From: Rhineura floridana | Taxonomy: Eukaryota; Chordata; Lepidosauria; Squamata; Rhineuridae | Assembly: GCF_030035675.1 (NCBI RefSeq) | Contig: NC_084480.1 | Location: forward strand, 116,127,738 to 116,191,737 | DNA: 64,000 nucleotides | Direction: 5' to 3' | Shown here: piece after piece, positions 30,905-40,737 of the stretch | How the letters are laid out: each line of letters starts with the position of its first letter | Numbering within the stretch: the first letter of the stretch is position 1 | Position numbers and translations under genes: made by a program | Notes under the pieces: model-generated | The model's input: the letters and a program-made list of their open reading frames with translations, nothing else | Database searches by the model: none | Told to the model about the DNA's origin: nothing

Positions 30905-30985
30905 CTTGCATCTGGTTGGCCAATGTGGAAAACAGGTTGCTGAACTAGATGGACCTTTGTTGTGATCCATCAGGATTCTTATGTG
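30905..30985 (+). mobile_element. CR1 3' end fragment
   Basis: TGGTTGGCCAATGTGGAAAA, then CAGGTTGCTGAACTAGATGG and ATCAGGATTCTTATG, match the last 80 bases of the 35 kb CR1 (GGTTGGCCACTGTGAGAACA ... CTTCTTATG) with moderate divergence. Confidence 0.8.
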
Positions 30986-30989
30986 GCTT

Positions 30990-31476
30990 GCCTAAATTCA
31001 GCTGAAGTTAGATTTGAACTAGGGACCTTCTTTCATAGCTCTTGGTCCTAGCCACTACACAAGACCAGCAGTTAAAGAACAGAAGATGAAAGTGACCAAG
31101 ACAAGATGCATGTTCCTGATATGGTGGTGAATGGGATATAATCCTTGAAAAAACAGGTGCCTTTGCACCAGGGGCACTCCCTACACTGGCTGTGGAGATC
31201 CTGTTGCACAAATCACATAATCTATTACTTTCATAGACATCATCCATATAGCTGGACAATCTAAAGCCTTTGCACAGATGTCCTCTTTGCACAAATGTGC
31301 AGGAAAATGTGCAGCGTGAGATACACTGGCCATACACCTGATCATTAAGACGAAACAGCCTTCCTATCCAACAGGCAGCAGAGACTGAGCAGATCTGCAA
31401 AGAGCCCCTCAGTTCATGAACCATTTCTGCTATCCATTAATTGTATAAAACAAGAAGCTGCAAATAGTAATACCTG
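30990..31476. other. No recognisable gene or repeat
   Basis: A minus-strand frame of 138 codons (31008-31424) shows no domain I recognise; probably non-coding. Confidence 0.4.
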
Positions 31477-31688
31477 GAAAGGGCTGCAGTTCAATGGCAG
31501 AGTGTTTGCTTTGCATGCAGAAGGTTCCAGGTTCAATCCCCGGCATCTCCAGGTAAGGCTGGGACAAACCCCTATCTGAAACGCTAGACAGCAGTAATGA
31601 AGCTGATCTGACAATACTGTGTAGACAATACTGAGTTAGATGGACCAATGATCTGACTCAGAATAATGCAGATTCCTATGTTTCTATG
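31477..31688 (+). mobile_element. tRNA-Ala-derived SINE with TTCTATG-type tail
   Basis: The head reads CTGCAGTTCAATGGCAGAGT, TTTGCTTTGCATGCAGAAGG and GGTTCAATCCCCGGCATCTC, clearly tRNA-Ala with a TGC anticodon region. The tail GATTCCTATGTTTCTATG resembles the repeated octamer tail of CR1. Confidence 0.88.
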
Positions 31689-31714
31689 AAAGATGTTTCT
31701 CTATGAAAAAGCAG

Positions 31715-32050
31715 GTGCCTTTTATTGTATAGTTTTTAAAGCCTGCTAAAAACTTGTTTGTTTAGACAAACCTACCCAGATATGCAATTTTATTTTCAAT
31801 ACTTATTTTAAAAACTCTTGATTTTATCCATATTTTGATAATTATCTCTATTTTGATCTTCAGGCTTCTCTTGAGGATATTTTTATGCTGACAGGCCTAT
31901 GCAGCTGTTTGAATCTTTTTTGACTCATCAGTTATTTTAATTATTATTTTATACTATTTTAAATGAGGATTTATGTTTTATTGTTGTACACTGCCCTGAT
32001 ATTACACTATATAAATGGCAGTATATAAATAAATACATACAAATAAAATA
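31715..32050 (+). mobile_element. L2 LINE 3' end
   Basis: AGCCTGCTAAAAACTTGTTT, then GTTTAGACAAACCTACCCAG, parallels the ORF end and UTR at 23915-23945. It closes with TGTACACTGCCCTGATATTA and GGCAGTATATAAATAAATAC. Confidence 0.76.
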
Positions 32051-32299
32051 ATTGTATTATCTCTCGTTTCTTTTTAAGGTCTGTTGATATTCTCAATATT
32101 TTCTTATGGATTAAAAATATTTTATGTCAACCACTTAAGAGATTTTGTTTGTTTGTTTGTTAAGTGGCATACAAGTCTTATTAAATAAATGAATAAAGTA
32201 CACTTTACAGTATGGATTGCAAAAACTCTCTTCATCCTGAACATGTTATGTTCTGAGAATTAAAATAAGAATCATCCCCTAGTTGGCTTAAAGATCTGG

Positions 32300-32450
32300 G
32301 TACACACACAATGCATTTAAAGCCCATTGCTTCCCCCAAAGAATCCTGGGAAATGTTGTTTACCGCTCACAAAGTTACAATTCACAACATCCTTAACAAA
32401 CTACATTTCCCAGGATTCCTTGAGGGAAGTAAGTATAGTGTGTACTCAGC
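32300..32450. repeat. Foldback miniature element, AATCCTGGGAA core
   Basis: CCCCCAAAGAATCCTGGGAA, then ATGTTGTTT, is mirrored by AAACTACATTTCCCAGGATT. The outer arms GGTACACACACAATGC and the inverted GAGTACACACTATAC also pair. It is related to 33785-33966. No clear target duplication was found. Confidence 0.65.
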
Positions 32451-32489
32451 CTTAAATGATCTGTATCTAGAACCCAAAGACACCTTGGG

Positions 32490-32645
32490 TTATATCCAAG
32501 TAAGTTTTACTCAGAGTAGACTCACTAAAATTAATGGACCTAAATTAGGCTGCACTCCAATGCACATTTACCTGGGAGTAAGACCCTTTGAACCCAATGG
32601 AGCTTACTTCTGAGTAGACATGTATTGGATTGCAACCTTAGTTAT
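32490..32645. repeat. Foldback element, ACTTCTGAGTAGACAT family
   Basis: TCCAAGTAAGTTTTACTCAG and CCAATGGAGCTTACTTCTGA, then GTAGACATGTATTGGATTGC, form the family's imperfect inverted arms. Two overlapping copies may be present, because the motif recurs at 32640-32695. Confidence 0.6.
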
Positions 32646-32649
32646 ATCC

Positions 32650-33784
32650 ATTCATTTCAGTGGATTTACTCTGAATAGGACTAGCATTGGGTATAATCCA
32701 ATGTTTTCTGGGGATTTTTTTTTAAAAAAAATACAGGATATTTTTTTCAGAAATTTGGATTTCTTAAAATGATCCCAAAGTTGGTTTCAGACACAGATGC
32801 CACATTATCTGTGAAGTATTAACAACCTAGCGCTTTTTTAAGGACTGAAAAACAAAACACTACATTTAAGTACACTGCAATATAATTAAGGCAAAACCAT
32901 TCCAAAGGAAAGGAGCTGGCAAGCAACCTACCTAGAGAAGATGGAGCCTGAAGGAAATGCTGCTTCACTGGAGTCACTAAATCTGAAATACAGAAACAGC
33001 AGCTAGCCAAAGGAAAATTAAGGAAATTAATTTCTGGGGTTGGTATTTTGTTTTGTTTATAGCAATTTGACTAAAGAGCTTTATGTCTTCACAGATGAGG
33101 AATTCAGACATGAAAAAGTTATTGCTTGTACAGAATGTCCTGAGAGCTGGACGTTGCCTAATTAAATGAGGTGTCACCTAGTCAGTATTAGAAATATTAG
33201 ATGCTCTTCGCCAGCAAATGTGGATATTCTTTTTGGTGCACTCTGTAAGAAGGACCACTCTGTTCCTAATTAGCAAGGGGCTACCACCACAACCCTGCAG
33301 AGATCTACATAATCAGTCACGTTGCATATCTCCACTGAGGGCCAGGGGCAGCAAGTCTCCTTCCCCTCTGTAACATGCACTGCAGGATTCAGGAAACCAC
33401 ATTGCAAAGAAGGGTGGATTTCAAAAGACTATATTTTCAGATACCAGGAGATCCTCTCTCTGCAAAACTTCCCCAAATGTTTGAGGAATACCTTGCAGAT
33501 GATACATGGTTAAGCATATGCTTAAGTAGTTTTAAGTGAACAATTAAGTGTAAAGTGTCAGTGTGACAAATACTTGTATCATATATCTAGATCACTGTTT
33601 CTAACAGCGGACATCACTTGAGTTGCCATCACTTTATAACTCACAGCTGATAATGTGAACTGATTACATTTCAGAACACTGCATTTTAGGATTGATAGGG
33701 ATATGGAATTTCTGCAGGGTTTAATCTGTGATGCCTCATTCACACATACCACTCATCACACCAGTTCATGAACCAGGCCATCCT
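32650..33784. other. No recognisable gene or repeat
   Basis: Unassigned sequence apart from a short T/A run near 32717-32735; nothing supported. Confidence 0.4.
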
Positions 33785-33966
33785 TGGCTGCATACACACC
33801 AGACCTTTAAAGCATATTCAAAGCACATTCTTCCTCCCAAAGAGTTCTGGGAACTGTAGGTTACCCCTCACGGACGTACAATTCCAGTACCTTTAAAAAA
33901 CAACCGTTCTTAGGATTCCTGGGGTGGGTGGATGTGCTTTAAAAGTCTGCCATGTACACAGTCATT
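33785..33966. repeat. Foldback miniature element, second copy
   Basis: GCTGCATACACACCAGACCT, then TTAAAGCA, at the left pairs with TGCTTTAAAAGTCTGCCATG, then TACACAG, at the right. Inner arms AGAGTTCTGGGAACTGTAGG and CTTAGGATTCCTGGGG also pair. It belongs with the 32300-32450 copy. Confidence 0.65.
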
Positions 33967-34937
33967 GTAAGAAAGTCAGGATCAGCTCTAGCTCCCAATT
34001 ACTGTAAGTGCAAACTCACTGGCACACAAAAAAAATTTCCCCATCATACACTGTGAAATGGTTCTAAAAATGAACTGAAGTGGCATGTTTTAATACATGC
34101 CTGATTCTTGGCCTAGCTACCACAGGTTGGCATAAGCTAAATAAGGGTGGATACAATTATATATAGTGGCAGTGAGATACCCAGTAGAGAGAAACAGTTA
34201 CTGGTATCAGAAGAACAACCCACAGGTGGGATCTTTAGCAACTAAATTATCCAGAGGGGTTGAGGCTTACTGTTGCCAGGGCAGTTTGTAAGCAAAGGCT
34301 GGGGGTGGGGAGATAAAACAAGGACCTTAGAAACAGCTTAGTGTGTGATAAAAGTATCTCTACCTCTGCTAGGCAGAGTGAGCGGGGGAGATCAACAACC
34401 TACTCTTCATCTCTCAAGAACACCAAACTAGCATACCTTCAGGGAAGCCATTGTTGGGAAAGGAAGGAAAGTATCCGTGGGGGAACACCAGTATAAGCTA
34501 AAAGTTGTAAGATCACATTCAGATAGAGAGCAAAGCCTCCCAAGCATTCCAGTTGTTGTGGTTCCTATATAAAACACCTCTCATTTCAAATTTCCAGCCA
34601 CACACTGATTGGTTCTCTTTTGTAACACCCTTGAATTATGTGAGTTATTAAAATTAAGCCTTCATTAATTTGTGACGTGAACCAAGATTCTGCACCTTCT
34701 TTGTTTCTTTTCCCTCACTTTCCTCTTTAGATCTTTCAGCTCCCGTTATCAAAATGTCGTAAATTCTGCCCAAGCTTGGACGAAGAACCTTGAAACACCT
34801 GGTTTCTAGCTCAGATTGCACCCTACTTTTTCAAACTAATTGCCCAAAACAAATCTGCTGTCTTTAAACAGGGATGACAATGTTGGTTAAAATAAAAATC
34901 TTCTAATGTAACAAACATATAATATAAAGATAAAAGA
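33967..34937. other. No recognised gene; weak LTR-like signals
   Basis: A TATA-like CTATATAAAA lies near 34566 and a polyadenylation-like ATTAAA near 34648. I could not define TG...CA ends or a target duplication, so no LTR is called. Confidence 0.35.
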
Positions 34938-35013
34938 TGCTGTACACCGCCCTGAGAGCCTTCGGGCTGTGGGCGGTATATAAATTGAACAAAATAAATA
35001 AATAAATAAATAA
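34938..35013 (+). mobile_element. LINE 3' tail, L2-type
   Basis: TGTACACCGCCCTGAGAGCC, then TTCGGGCTGTGGGCGGTATA and (AAAT)n. CCGCCC/GGGCGG form a hairpin. The CR1 at 35014 begins right after the A-rich run, so the CR1 probably inserted at this tail. Confidence 0.78.
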
Positions 35014-38000
35014 AGATGCAATTACCAGACAAAAGGGGAAGACATCCCTCACCACAACCTTAAAGTGCCTAGGGAGTAACCAAAATTCACTTGTCTAAGA
35101 GTCCTAACCACAAGTGCCAAAGACACTTGAAGAGAGACACTGCTTACAAGTGCCTGTACGCTAATGCTAGGAGCCTCCGAACCAAGATGGGAGAACTGGA
35201 GTGCTTGGTCTTAGAGGAGAGCATTGATATAGTGAGCATAACGGAGACCTGGTGGAATGGAGAAAACCAGTGGGATACGGTTATCCCTGGATATAAACTA
35301 TATCGGAAGGACAGGGAAGGACGTATTGGTGGCGGAGTCGCCATTGAAGGCATTGAATCCAGCAAGCTCGAAACCCCAAAAGAGGCAGACTCCTCCACAG
35401 AATCATTGTGGGTGGTGATACCATGCCCCAGGAGGGACTTAATACTGGGAACGATCTATCGTCCCCCTGATCAAAATGCTCAGGGAGACCTGGAGATGAG
35501 ATATGAAATTGAGGAAGCATCCGAACTAGGAAATGTGGTAGTAATGCGTGACTTCAACTACCCGGACATAGACTGGCTGCATATGTGTTCCAGTCATGAC
35601 AAAGAAGCAAAGTTTCTAGATATTCTAAATGACTATTCCCTAGACCAGTTGGTCATGGAACCGACCAGAGGGACGGCAACCCTGGACTTAATCCTCAGTG
35701 GGGACCGGGACCTGGTGCGAGATGTAAGTGTTGTTGAACCGATTGGGAGCAGTGACCACAGTGCTATTAAATTAAACATACATGTAAATGGCCAATTGCC
35801 AAGAAAATCCAACACGGTCACATTTGACTTCAAAAGAGGAAACTTCACAAAAATGAGGGGATTGGTAAAAAGAAAGCTGAAAAACAAAGTCCAGAGTGTC
35901 ACATCACTCGAAAATGCTTGGAAGTTGTTTAAAAACACTATATTAGAAGCTCAACTGGAGTGCATACCGCAGATCAGAAAAGGTACCGCCAGGGCCAAGA
36001 AGATGCCAGCATGGTTAATGAGCAAAGTCAAGGAAGCTCTTAGAGGCAAAAAGTCTTCCTTCAAAAAATGGAAGTCTTGTCCGAATGAAGAAAATAAAAA
36101 AGAACACAAACTCTGGCAAAAGAAATGCAAGAAGACAAGAAGGGATGCTAAAAAAGAATTTGAGGAGCACATTGCTAAGAACATAAAAACCAACAACAAA
36201 AAATTCTATAAATACATTCAAAGCAGGAGACCATCTAGGGAGACGATTGGACCCTTGGATGATAAGGGAGTCAAAGGTGTACTAAAGAACGATAAGGAGA
36301 TTGCAGAGAAGCTAAATGAATTCTTTGCATCTGTCTTCACAGTGGAAGATATAGGGCAGATCCCTGAACCTGAACTAACATTTGCAGGAAGGGATTCTGA
36401 GGAACTGAGACAAATAGTGGTAACGAGAGAGGAAGTTCTAGGCTTAATGGACAATATAAAAACTGACAAATCACCGGGCCCGGATGGCATCCACCCGAGA
36501 GTTCTCAAAGAACTCAAAGGTGAAATTGCTGATCTGCTAACTAAAATATGTAACTTGTCCCTTGGGTCCTCCTCCATACCTGAGGACTGGAAAGTGGCAA
36601 ATGTAACGCCAATCTTCAAAAAGGGATCCAGAGGGGATCCCGGAAATTACAGGCCAGTTAGCTTAACTTCTGTCCCTGGAAAACTGGTAGAAAGTATTAT
36701 TAAAGCTAGATTAACTAAGCACATAGAAGAACAAGCCTTGCTGAAGCAGAGCCAGCATGGCTTCTGCAAGGGAAAGTCTTGTCTCAGTAACCTATTAGAA
36801 TTCTTTGAGAGTGTCAACAAGCATATAGATAGAGGTGATCCAGTGGACATAGTGTACTTAGACTTTCAAAAAGCGTTTGACAAGGTACCTCACCAAAGGC
36901 TTCTGAGGAAGCTTAGCAGTCATGGAATAAGAGGAGAGGTCCTCTTGTGGATAAGGAATTGGTTAAGAAGCAGAACGCAGAGAGTAGGAATCAACAGACA
37001 GTTCTCCCAATGGAGGGCTGTAGAAAGTGGAGTCCCTCAAGGATCGGTATTGGGACCTGTACTTTTCAACTTGTTCATTAATGACCTAGAATTAGGAGTG
37101 AGCAGTGAAGTGGCCAAGTTTGCTGATGACACTAAATTGTTCAGGGTTGTTAAAACAAAGAGGGATTGCGAAGAGCTCCAAAAAGACCTCTCCAAACTGA
37201 GTGAATGGGCAGAAAAATGGCAAATGCAATTCAATATAAACAAGTGTAAAATTATGCATATTGGAGCAAAAAATCTGAATTTCACATATATGCTCATGGG
37301 GTCTGAACTGGCGGTGACCAACCAGGAGAGAGACCTCGGGGTTGTAGTGGACAGCACGATGAAAATGTCGACCCAGTGTGCGGCAGCTGTGAAAAAGGCA
37401 AATTCCATGCTAGCGATAATTAGGAAAGGTATTGAAAATAAAACAGCCGATATCATAATGCCATTGTATAAATCTATGGTGCGGCCGCATTTGGAATACT
37501 GTGTACAGTTCTGGTCACCTCATCTCAAAAAGGATATTATAGAGTTGGAAAAGGTTCAGAAGAGGGCAACCAGAATGATCAAGGGGATGGAGCGACTCCC
37601 TTACGAGGAAAGGTTGCAGCATTTGGGGCTTTTTAGTTTAGAGAAAAGGCGGGTCAGAGGAGACATGATAGAAGTGTATAAAATTATGCATGGCATTGAG
37701 AAAGTGGATAGAGAAAAGTTCTTCTCCCTCTCTCATAATACTAGAACTCGTGGACATTCAAAGAAGCTGAATGTTGGAAGATTCAGGACAGACAAAAGGA
37801 AGTACTTCTTTACTCAGCGCATAGTTAAACTATGGAATTTGCTCCCACAAGATGCAGTAATGGCCACCAGCTTGGATGGTTTTAAAAGAAGATTAGACAA
37901 ATTCATGGAGGACAGGGCTATCAATGGCTACTAGCTGTGATGGCTGTGCTCTGCCACCCTAGTCAGAGGCAGCATGCTTCTGAAAACCAGTTGCTGGAAG

Positions 38001-38144
38001 CCTCAGGAGGGGAGAGTGTTCTTGCACTCGGGTCCTGCTTGCGGGCCTCCCCCAGGCACCTGGTTGGCCACTGTGAGAACAGGATGCTGGACTAGATGGG
38101 CCACTGGCCTGATCCAGCAGGCTCTTCTTATGTTCTTATGTTCT
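35014..38144 (+). mobile_element. CR1 LINE, near-complete ORF2, young
   Basis: The copy starts just upstream of ORF2 and lacks ORF1, so it is 5'-truncated by roughly the promoter and ORF1. It then has ORF2, a 3' UTR of about 200 bp (GGCAGCATGCTTCTGAAAAC ... CCTGATCCAGCAGGCTCTTC) and the terminal TTCTTATG repeats. It is the reference for this subfamily in the window; copies at 8502-10295 and 19611-20170 are close relatives. Confidence 0.95.
35091..37934 (+). CDS. CR1 ORF2 protein: endonuclease and reverse transcriptase
   Basis: The frame is open from 35073 to the stop at 37934. The first ATG is at 35187 (916 codons), while homology to other CR1 ORF2 proteins begins slightly earlier (YKCLYANARSLRTK). 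Counting from 35091, the apurinic-type endonuclease has TETWW at 51-55, RDFNYPDIDW at 153-162, TLDLILS near 197 and SDHS at 221-224. The reverse transcriptase has GPDGIHPRVLK, YLDFQKAFDKV (catalytic Asp about 591), GVPQGSVLGPVLF and FADDTKLF (about 677-684). CR1-type C-terminal blocks follow. The usual GDFN reads RDFN, and the GGGVAL segment looks a few residues short, so endonuclease activity is doubtful although the polymerase motif is intact. No stop or frameshift interrupts it. Confidence 0.93.
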   Translation: MSKSPNHKCQRHLKRDTAYKCLYANARSLRTKMGELECLVLEESIDIVSITETWWNGENQWDTVIPGYKLYRKDREGRIGGGVAIEGIESSKLETPKEADSSTESLWVVIPCPRRDLILGTIYRPPDQNAQGDLEMRYEIEEASELGNVVVMRDFNYPDIDWLHMCSSHDKEAKFLDILNDYSLDQLVMEPTRGTATLDLILSGDRDLVRDVSVVEPIGSSDHSAIKLNIHVNGQLPRKSNTVTFDFKRGNFTKMRGLVKRKLKNKVQSVTSLENAWKLFKNTILEAQLECIPQIRKGTARAKKMPAWLMSKVKEALRGKKSSFKKWKSCPNEENKKEHKLWQKKCKKTRRDAKKEFEEHIAKNIKTNNKKFYKYIQSRRPSRETIGPLDDKGVKGVLKNDKEIAEKLNEFFASVFTVEDIGQIPEPELTFAGRDSEELRQIVVTREEVLGLMDNIKTDKSPGPDGIHPRVLKELKGEIADLLTKICNLSLGSSSIPEDWKVANVTPIFKKGSRGDPGNYRPVSLTSVPGKLVESIIKARLTKHIEEQALLKQSQHGFCKGKSCLSNLLEFFESVNKHIDRGDPVDIVYLDFQKAFDKVPHQRLLRKLSSHGIRGEVLLWIRNWLRSRTQRVGINRQFSQWRAVESGVPQGSVLGPVLFNLFINDLELGVSSEVAKFADDTKLFRVVKTKRDCEELQKDLSKLSEWAEKWQMQFNINKCKIMHIGAKNLNFTYMLMGSELAVTNQERDLGVVVDSTMKMSTQCAAAVKKANSMLAIIRKGIENKTADIIMPLYKSMVRPHLEYCVQFWSPHLKKDIIELEKVQKRATRMIKGMERLPYEERLQHLGLFSLEKRRVRGDMIEVYKIMHGIEKVDREKFFSLSHNTRTRGHSKKLNVGRFRTDKRKYFFTQRIVKLWNLLPQDAVMATSLDGFKRRLDKFMEDRAINGY

Positions 38145-38911
38145 GAAATTGAAACATTAAACGAACATTAGATTGAACAGACTTGAAATGCAGAAGACCT
38201 GATGTTTTTCAGGTTTAATTCAATTACACATTGACACCCAATACTGCAGTGGCTCCATTTTCAGTATAAGACAACAGTGTATAGATTTTTTAAATTTGCC
38301 AAGTCAAATTGCACATGTTGGAACAGTGTTAAGGAAAATGACAAACTTTATACTGGCCCTATTCCTATCATTTAAACACCAACCACACACATAGAAATAA
38401 AAACAACAAACCTTTCCCCATCATTCTGATATAAATGCCAAGGGAAAAAACCAACCTGCTATATTTCAAAGACAATTAGCACAAGCAAATTATCAGGACT
38501 AGTTGGAAACACTATTGTTTTGCCTACCATGACAGTCATTTACACTTCCCTAGGAAACTTGTGAGCAGAACATGATGGACATAAGAATTTCAATTGTTTG
38601 TTCCCACTATTTTGTAATGAGAAGCGTTCTGCCCCTGAATATGGAGGTTCTGCTTTTAATTATCATGACTAATAGTAATTGAAAGGACAATCCTATGTAA
38701 ATTTATCCAATCCTTACTAAAACCACTTGAACTAGCAATCATTGACATGCCTAGAGGAAATAACTACCACAAATTAATCCTTGATTAAATTAACAAACTT
38801 CTTTGTCCTCTAAGAACTACTCATCAGTTGTATCAGATAGTCAAGAGAGAGAATAATTTCTCTTTATGTGCATATGCCACACCGCTCATAATTCCTCAAT
38901 ATCCTGCTTTA
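38145..38911. other. No recognisable gene or repeat
   Basis: AT-rich unassigned sequence between the CR1 and a solo LTR. Confidence 0.4.
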
Positions 38912-38915
38912 GTAT

Positions 38916-39475
38916 TGTTATAGGTTTGGGGTTGGGATAGATTATTTCTGTGAGTCCCCTTTCAGCCTTTGATTTGGGACCTTGCATCTGGAGGTGGGCT
39001 CTGCAGCTGAGAACCCTGCTCTATTGGTCAGATGAGTCTCCTTTGTTAGTCTAATAGAGTGGCAAGGTGGGCTAATGGGTATATCAAGTGCCCATTAACT
39101 GGTAAATGGGCCAGGGAGATCCTATTGTTACTGAAACTCTTCAGGAGAGCTCCCTCCTCCTGGGGCCAAATGAGAGGCTTGTTAGTTGAGTCTGAGGAAA
39201 GGCTGGGAACTGGAGACATGCAGAGAGACTGGCTCCCTGCACCATGGCTTTAGGATGCCTCCTGTAAGCCTGATGGAAAAGCAAGATCTATTGGACTGCT
39301 AATGCTTTGAACCCCTCCATCTTCAGCCCAGGTTGGAATGTGTGTAAATAAAAACCACATTTCCTAAAAGACACCACAGTCTCTGCTGATCTTCTTTTCA
39401 AGGAAACCAGACCTGGGCAAGTGCAGGAACCCCTGGAGATCTCTCAACGCTTGGAGATTGGGGTGGTGTGCAACA
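38916..39475 (+). mobile_element. Solo LTR (fossil)
   Basis: The 560-bp unit begins TGTTATAGG and ends GTGCAACA (TG...CA form). It is flanked by GTAT on both sides (38912-38915 and 39476-39479), a 4-bp target duplication. A polyadenylation-type AATAAA lies near 39347, about 130 bp before the end. No internal region is present. Family is not assignable here; 4-bp duplications fit Ty3/gypsy or some endogenous retroviruses. Confidence 0.6.
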
Positions 39476-39479
39476 GTAT

Positions 39480-40009
39480 TTATAGAAAAATACCATCTTC
39501 CTATTCTCAGGTTGACTCATTGCCTGAACCGCGTCAGTCCTTTTGTACAGGCTGTGCTGGCCAGCCTTCAGTCCTACTGTATTAGCTAAATAAGCTTCAC
39601 TCATAATTTGGATCTATTTGCTGTGCTTACTGGTTTCCCTCATGCATTTCTAAATTATTAAGATGAATAATAGACACCACTCTGATTAACACAAAGGCTC
39701 ATTTATGAATGCTGACTCTCTGGCAGTCTCCTCTTGAGCTATGGACACACAATATGATATTCAGGCACCATGAATTAAAAGGGCACTGTTCCCTTAAATA
39801 ACACCCAGGCTGTAAACTCACACCAGATCAAAGCGTTTCCATTAGCCACACCTGGAGGAGGAAGGTCGAGCTGCCAATCAGTTGTGAAATCTCTTTGAAG
39901 ATGAATTAAACAAAAAAGCAGGAAAAGTACTCCCACCAGGTTTTACCGGGGAAAGGGTTGGGATTTCACTAGTGTCCCCCGTTTTCAGAAGAGACTGTAG
40001 AGATGCACC
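39480..40009. other. No recognisable gene or repeat
   Basis: Unassigned sequence; nothing supported. Confidence 0.4.
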
Positions 40010-40195
40010 GGATCCAGCAGGCCGGGCCTGGCAACCAAGAGGTCTTCTGTATCTTTAAAAGTTGTTCAGGGGGAAGGGAGAATTCCACCTTGTGGTTTTT
40101 CTCATTACAGTATTGCAAGAACACCTGCACTTGGCTGACTTTCTCTTCTCCTAAAGATACAGGATCAGTCTCAGGCCATGAACCTGGCAACCCTG
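40010..40195 (+). mobile_element. hAT-type non-autonomous element, uninserted copy
   Basis: GCCGGGCCTGGCAACC begins the recognisable part, and CAGGCCATGAACCTGGCAAC, then CCTG, ends it. It aligns, inverted, with 51308-51482 and, directly, with the right arm at 51740-51777. At 40151-40160 it carries CTAAAGATAC without the Tigger-like insertion seen in the 51 kb copy. The left terminus is uncertain. Confidence 0.68.
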
Positions 40196-40616
40196 TTCAT
40201 ATGGGGTTTTTTTTTGTTTTTTTTAAAAGCACATCAGAGAACTATCTCGGTTAGCCTGGCTTCTTGGGATATGTTCCTGAACTAATATCCACCTTCACAT
40301 CTAGTGAGCAAGATTCCTGATGTGTCTCATACAAGGTGGGAAAGTTGAAAGAACTAGGGACTGGATGGTCATGGCTAACTCATCTCTCAATTTAGCAGGA
40401 GATTTAAAGGTAACCTCTATGCTATACCTGGTAAGCCAAGGTATGTCTGTATTGGTTTGAGAGTTTCAAAGCAGAGGGAATGTTCCAGGCCTGAGAAGCA
40501 GTCTAAAAGTAATCATTTAGAAAGCAAAATTAATGTTTTTTTAAAATCCTTGGCTTTGATTCATTGTCTAAAATAAATGTCATTAGCAAAGGGCACCAAA
40601 ATTAGAAGTCTTCAAG

Positions 40617-40737
40617 CAGCCTTTGCCAACCTGATGGCTTCAGATGTTTTGGACTACAACTCCCAGTAGCTCTAGCCAGCACACTGATGGGAGCTGTAGT
40701 CCAAAACATCTGGAGGGCACTAGTTTGGCGAAGGTTG
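40617..40737. mobile_element. hAT-type miniature foldback element
   Basis: CAGCCTTTGCCAACCTGATG at the left pairs with CTAGTTTGGCGAAGGTTG at the right. The core GTTTTGGACTACAACTCCCA mirrors GGGAGCTGTAGTCCAAAACA. The flanks TCTTCAAG and TCTGAAAG match at six of eight positions, consistent with an old 8-bp duplication. Confidence 0.75.

Noticed and set aside
34040-34740. LTR-like region with TATA and ATTAAA signals
   Set aside because: I found no matching TG...CA ends, no target duplication and no relative in the window.
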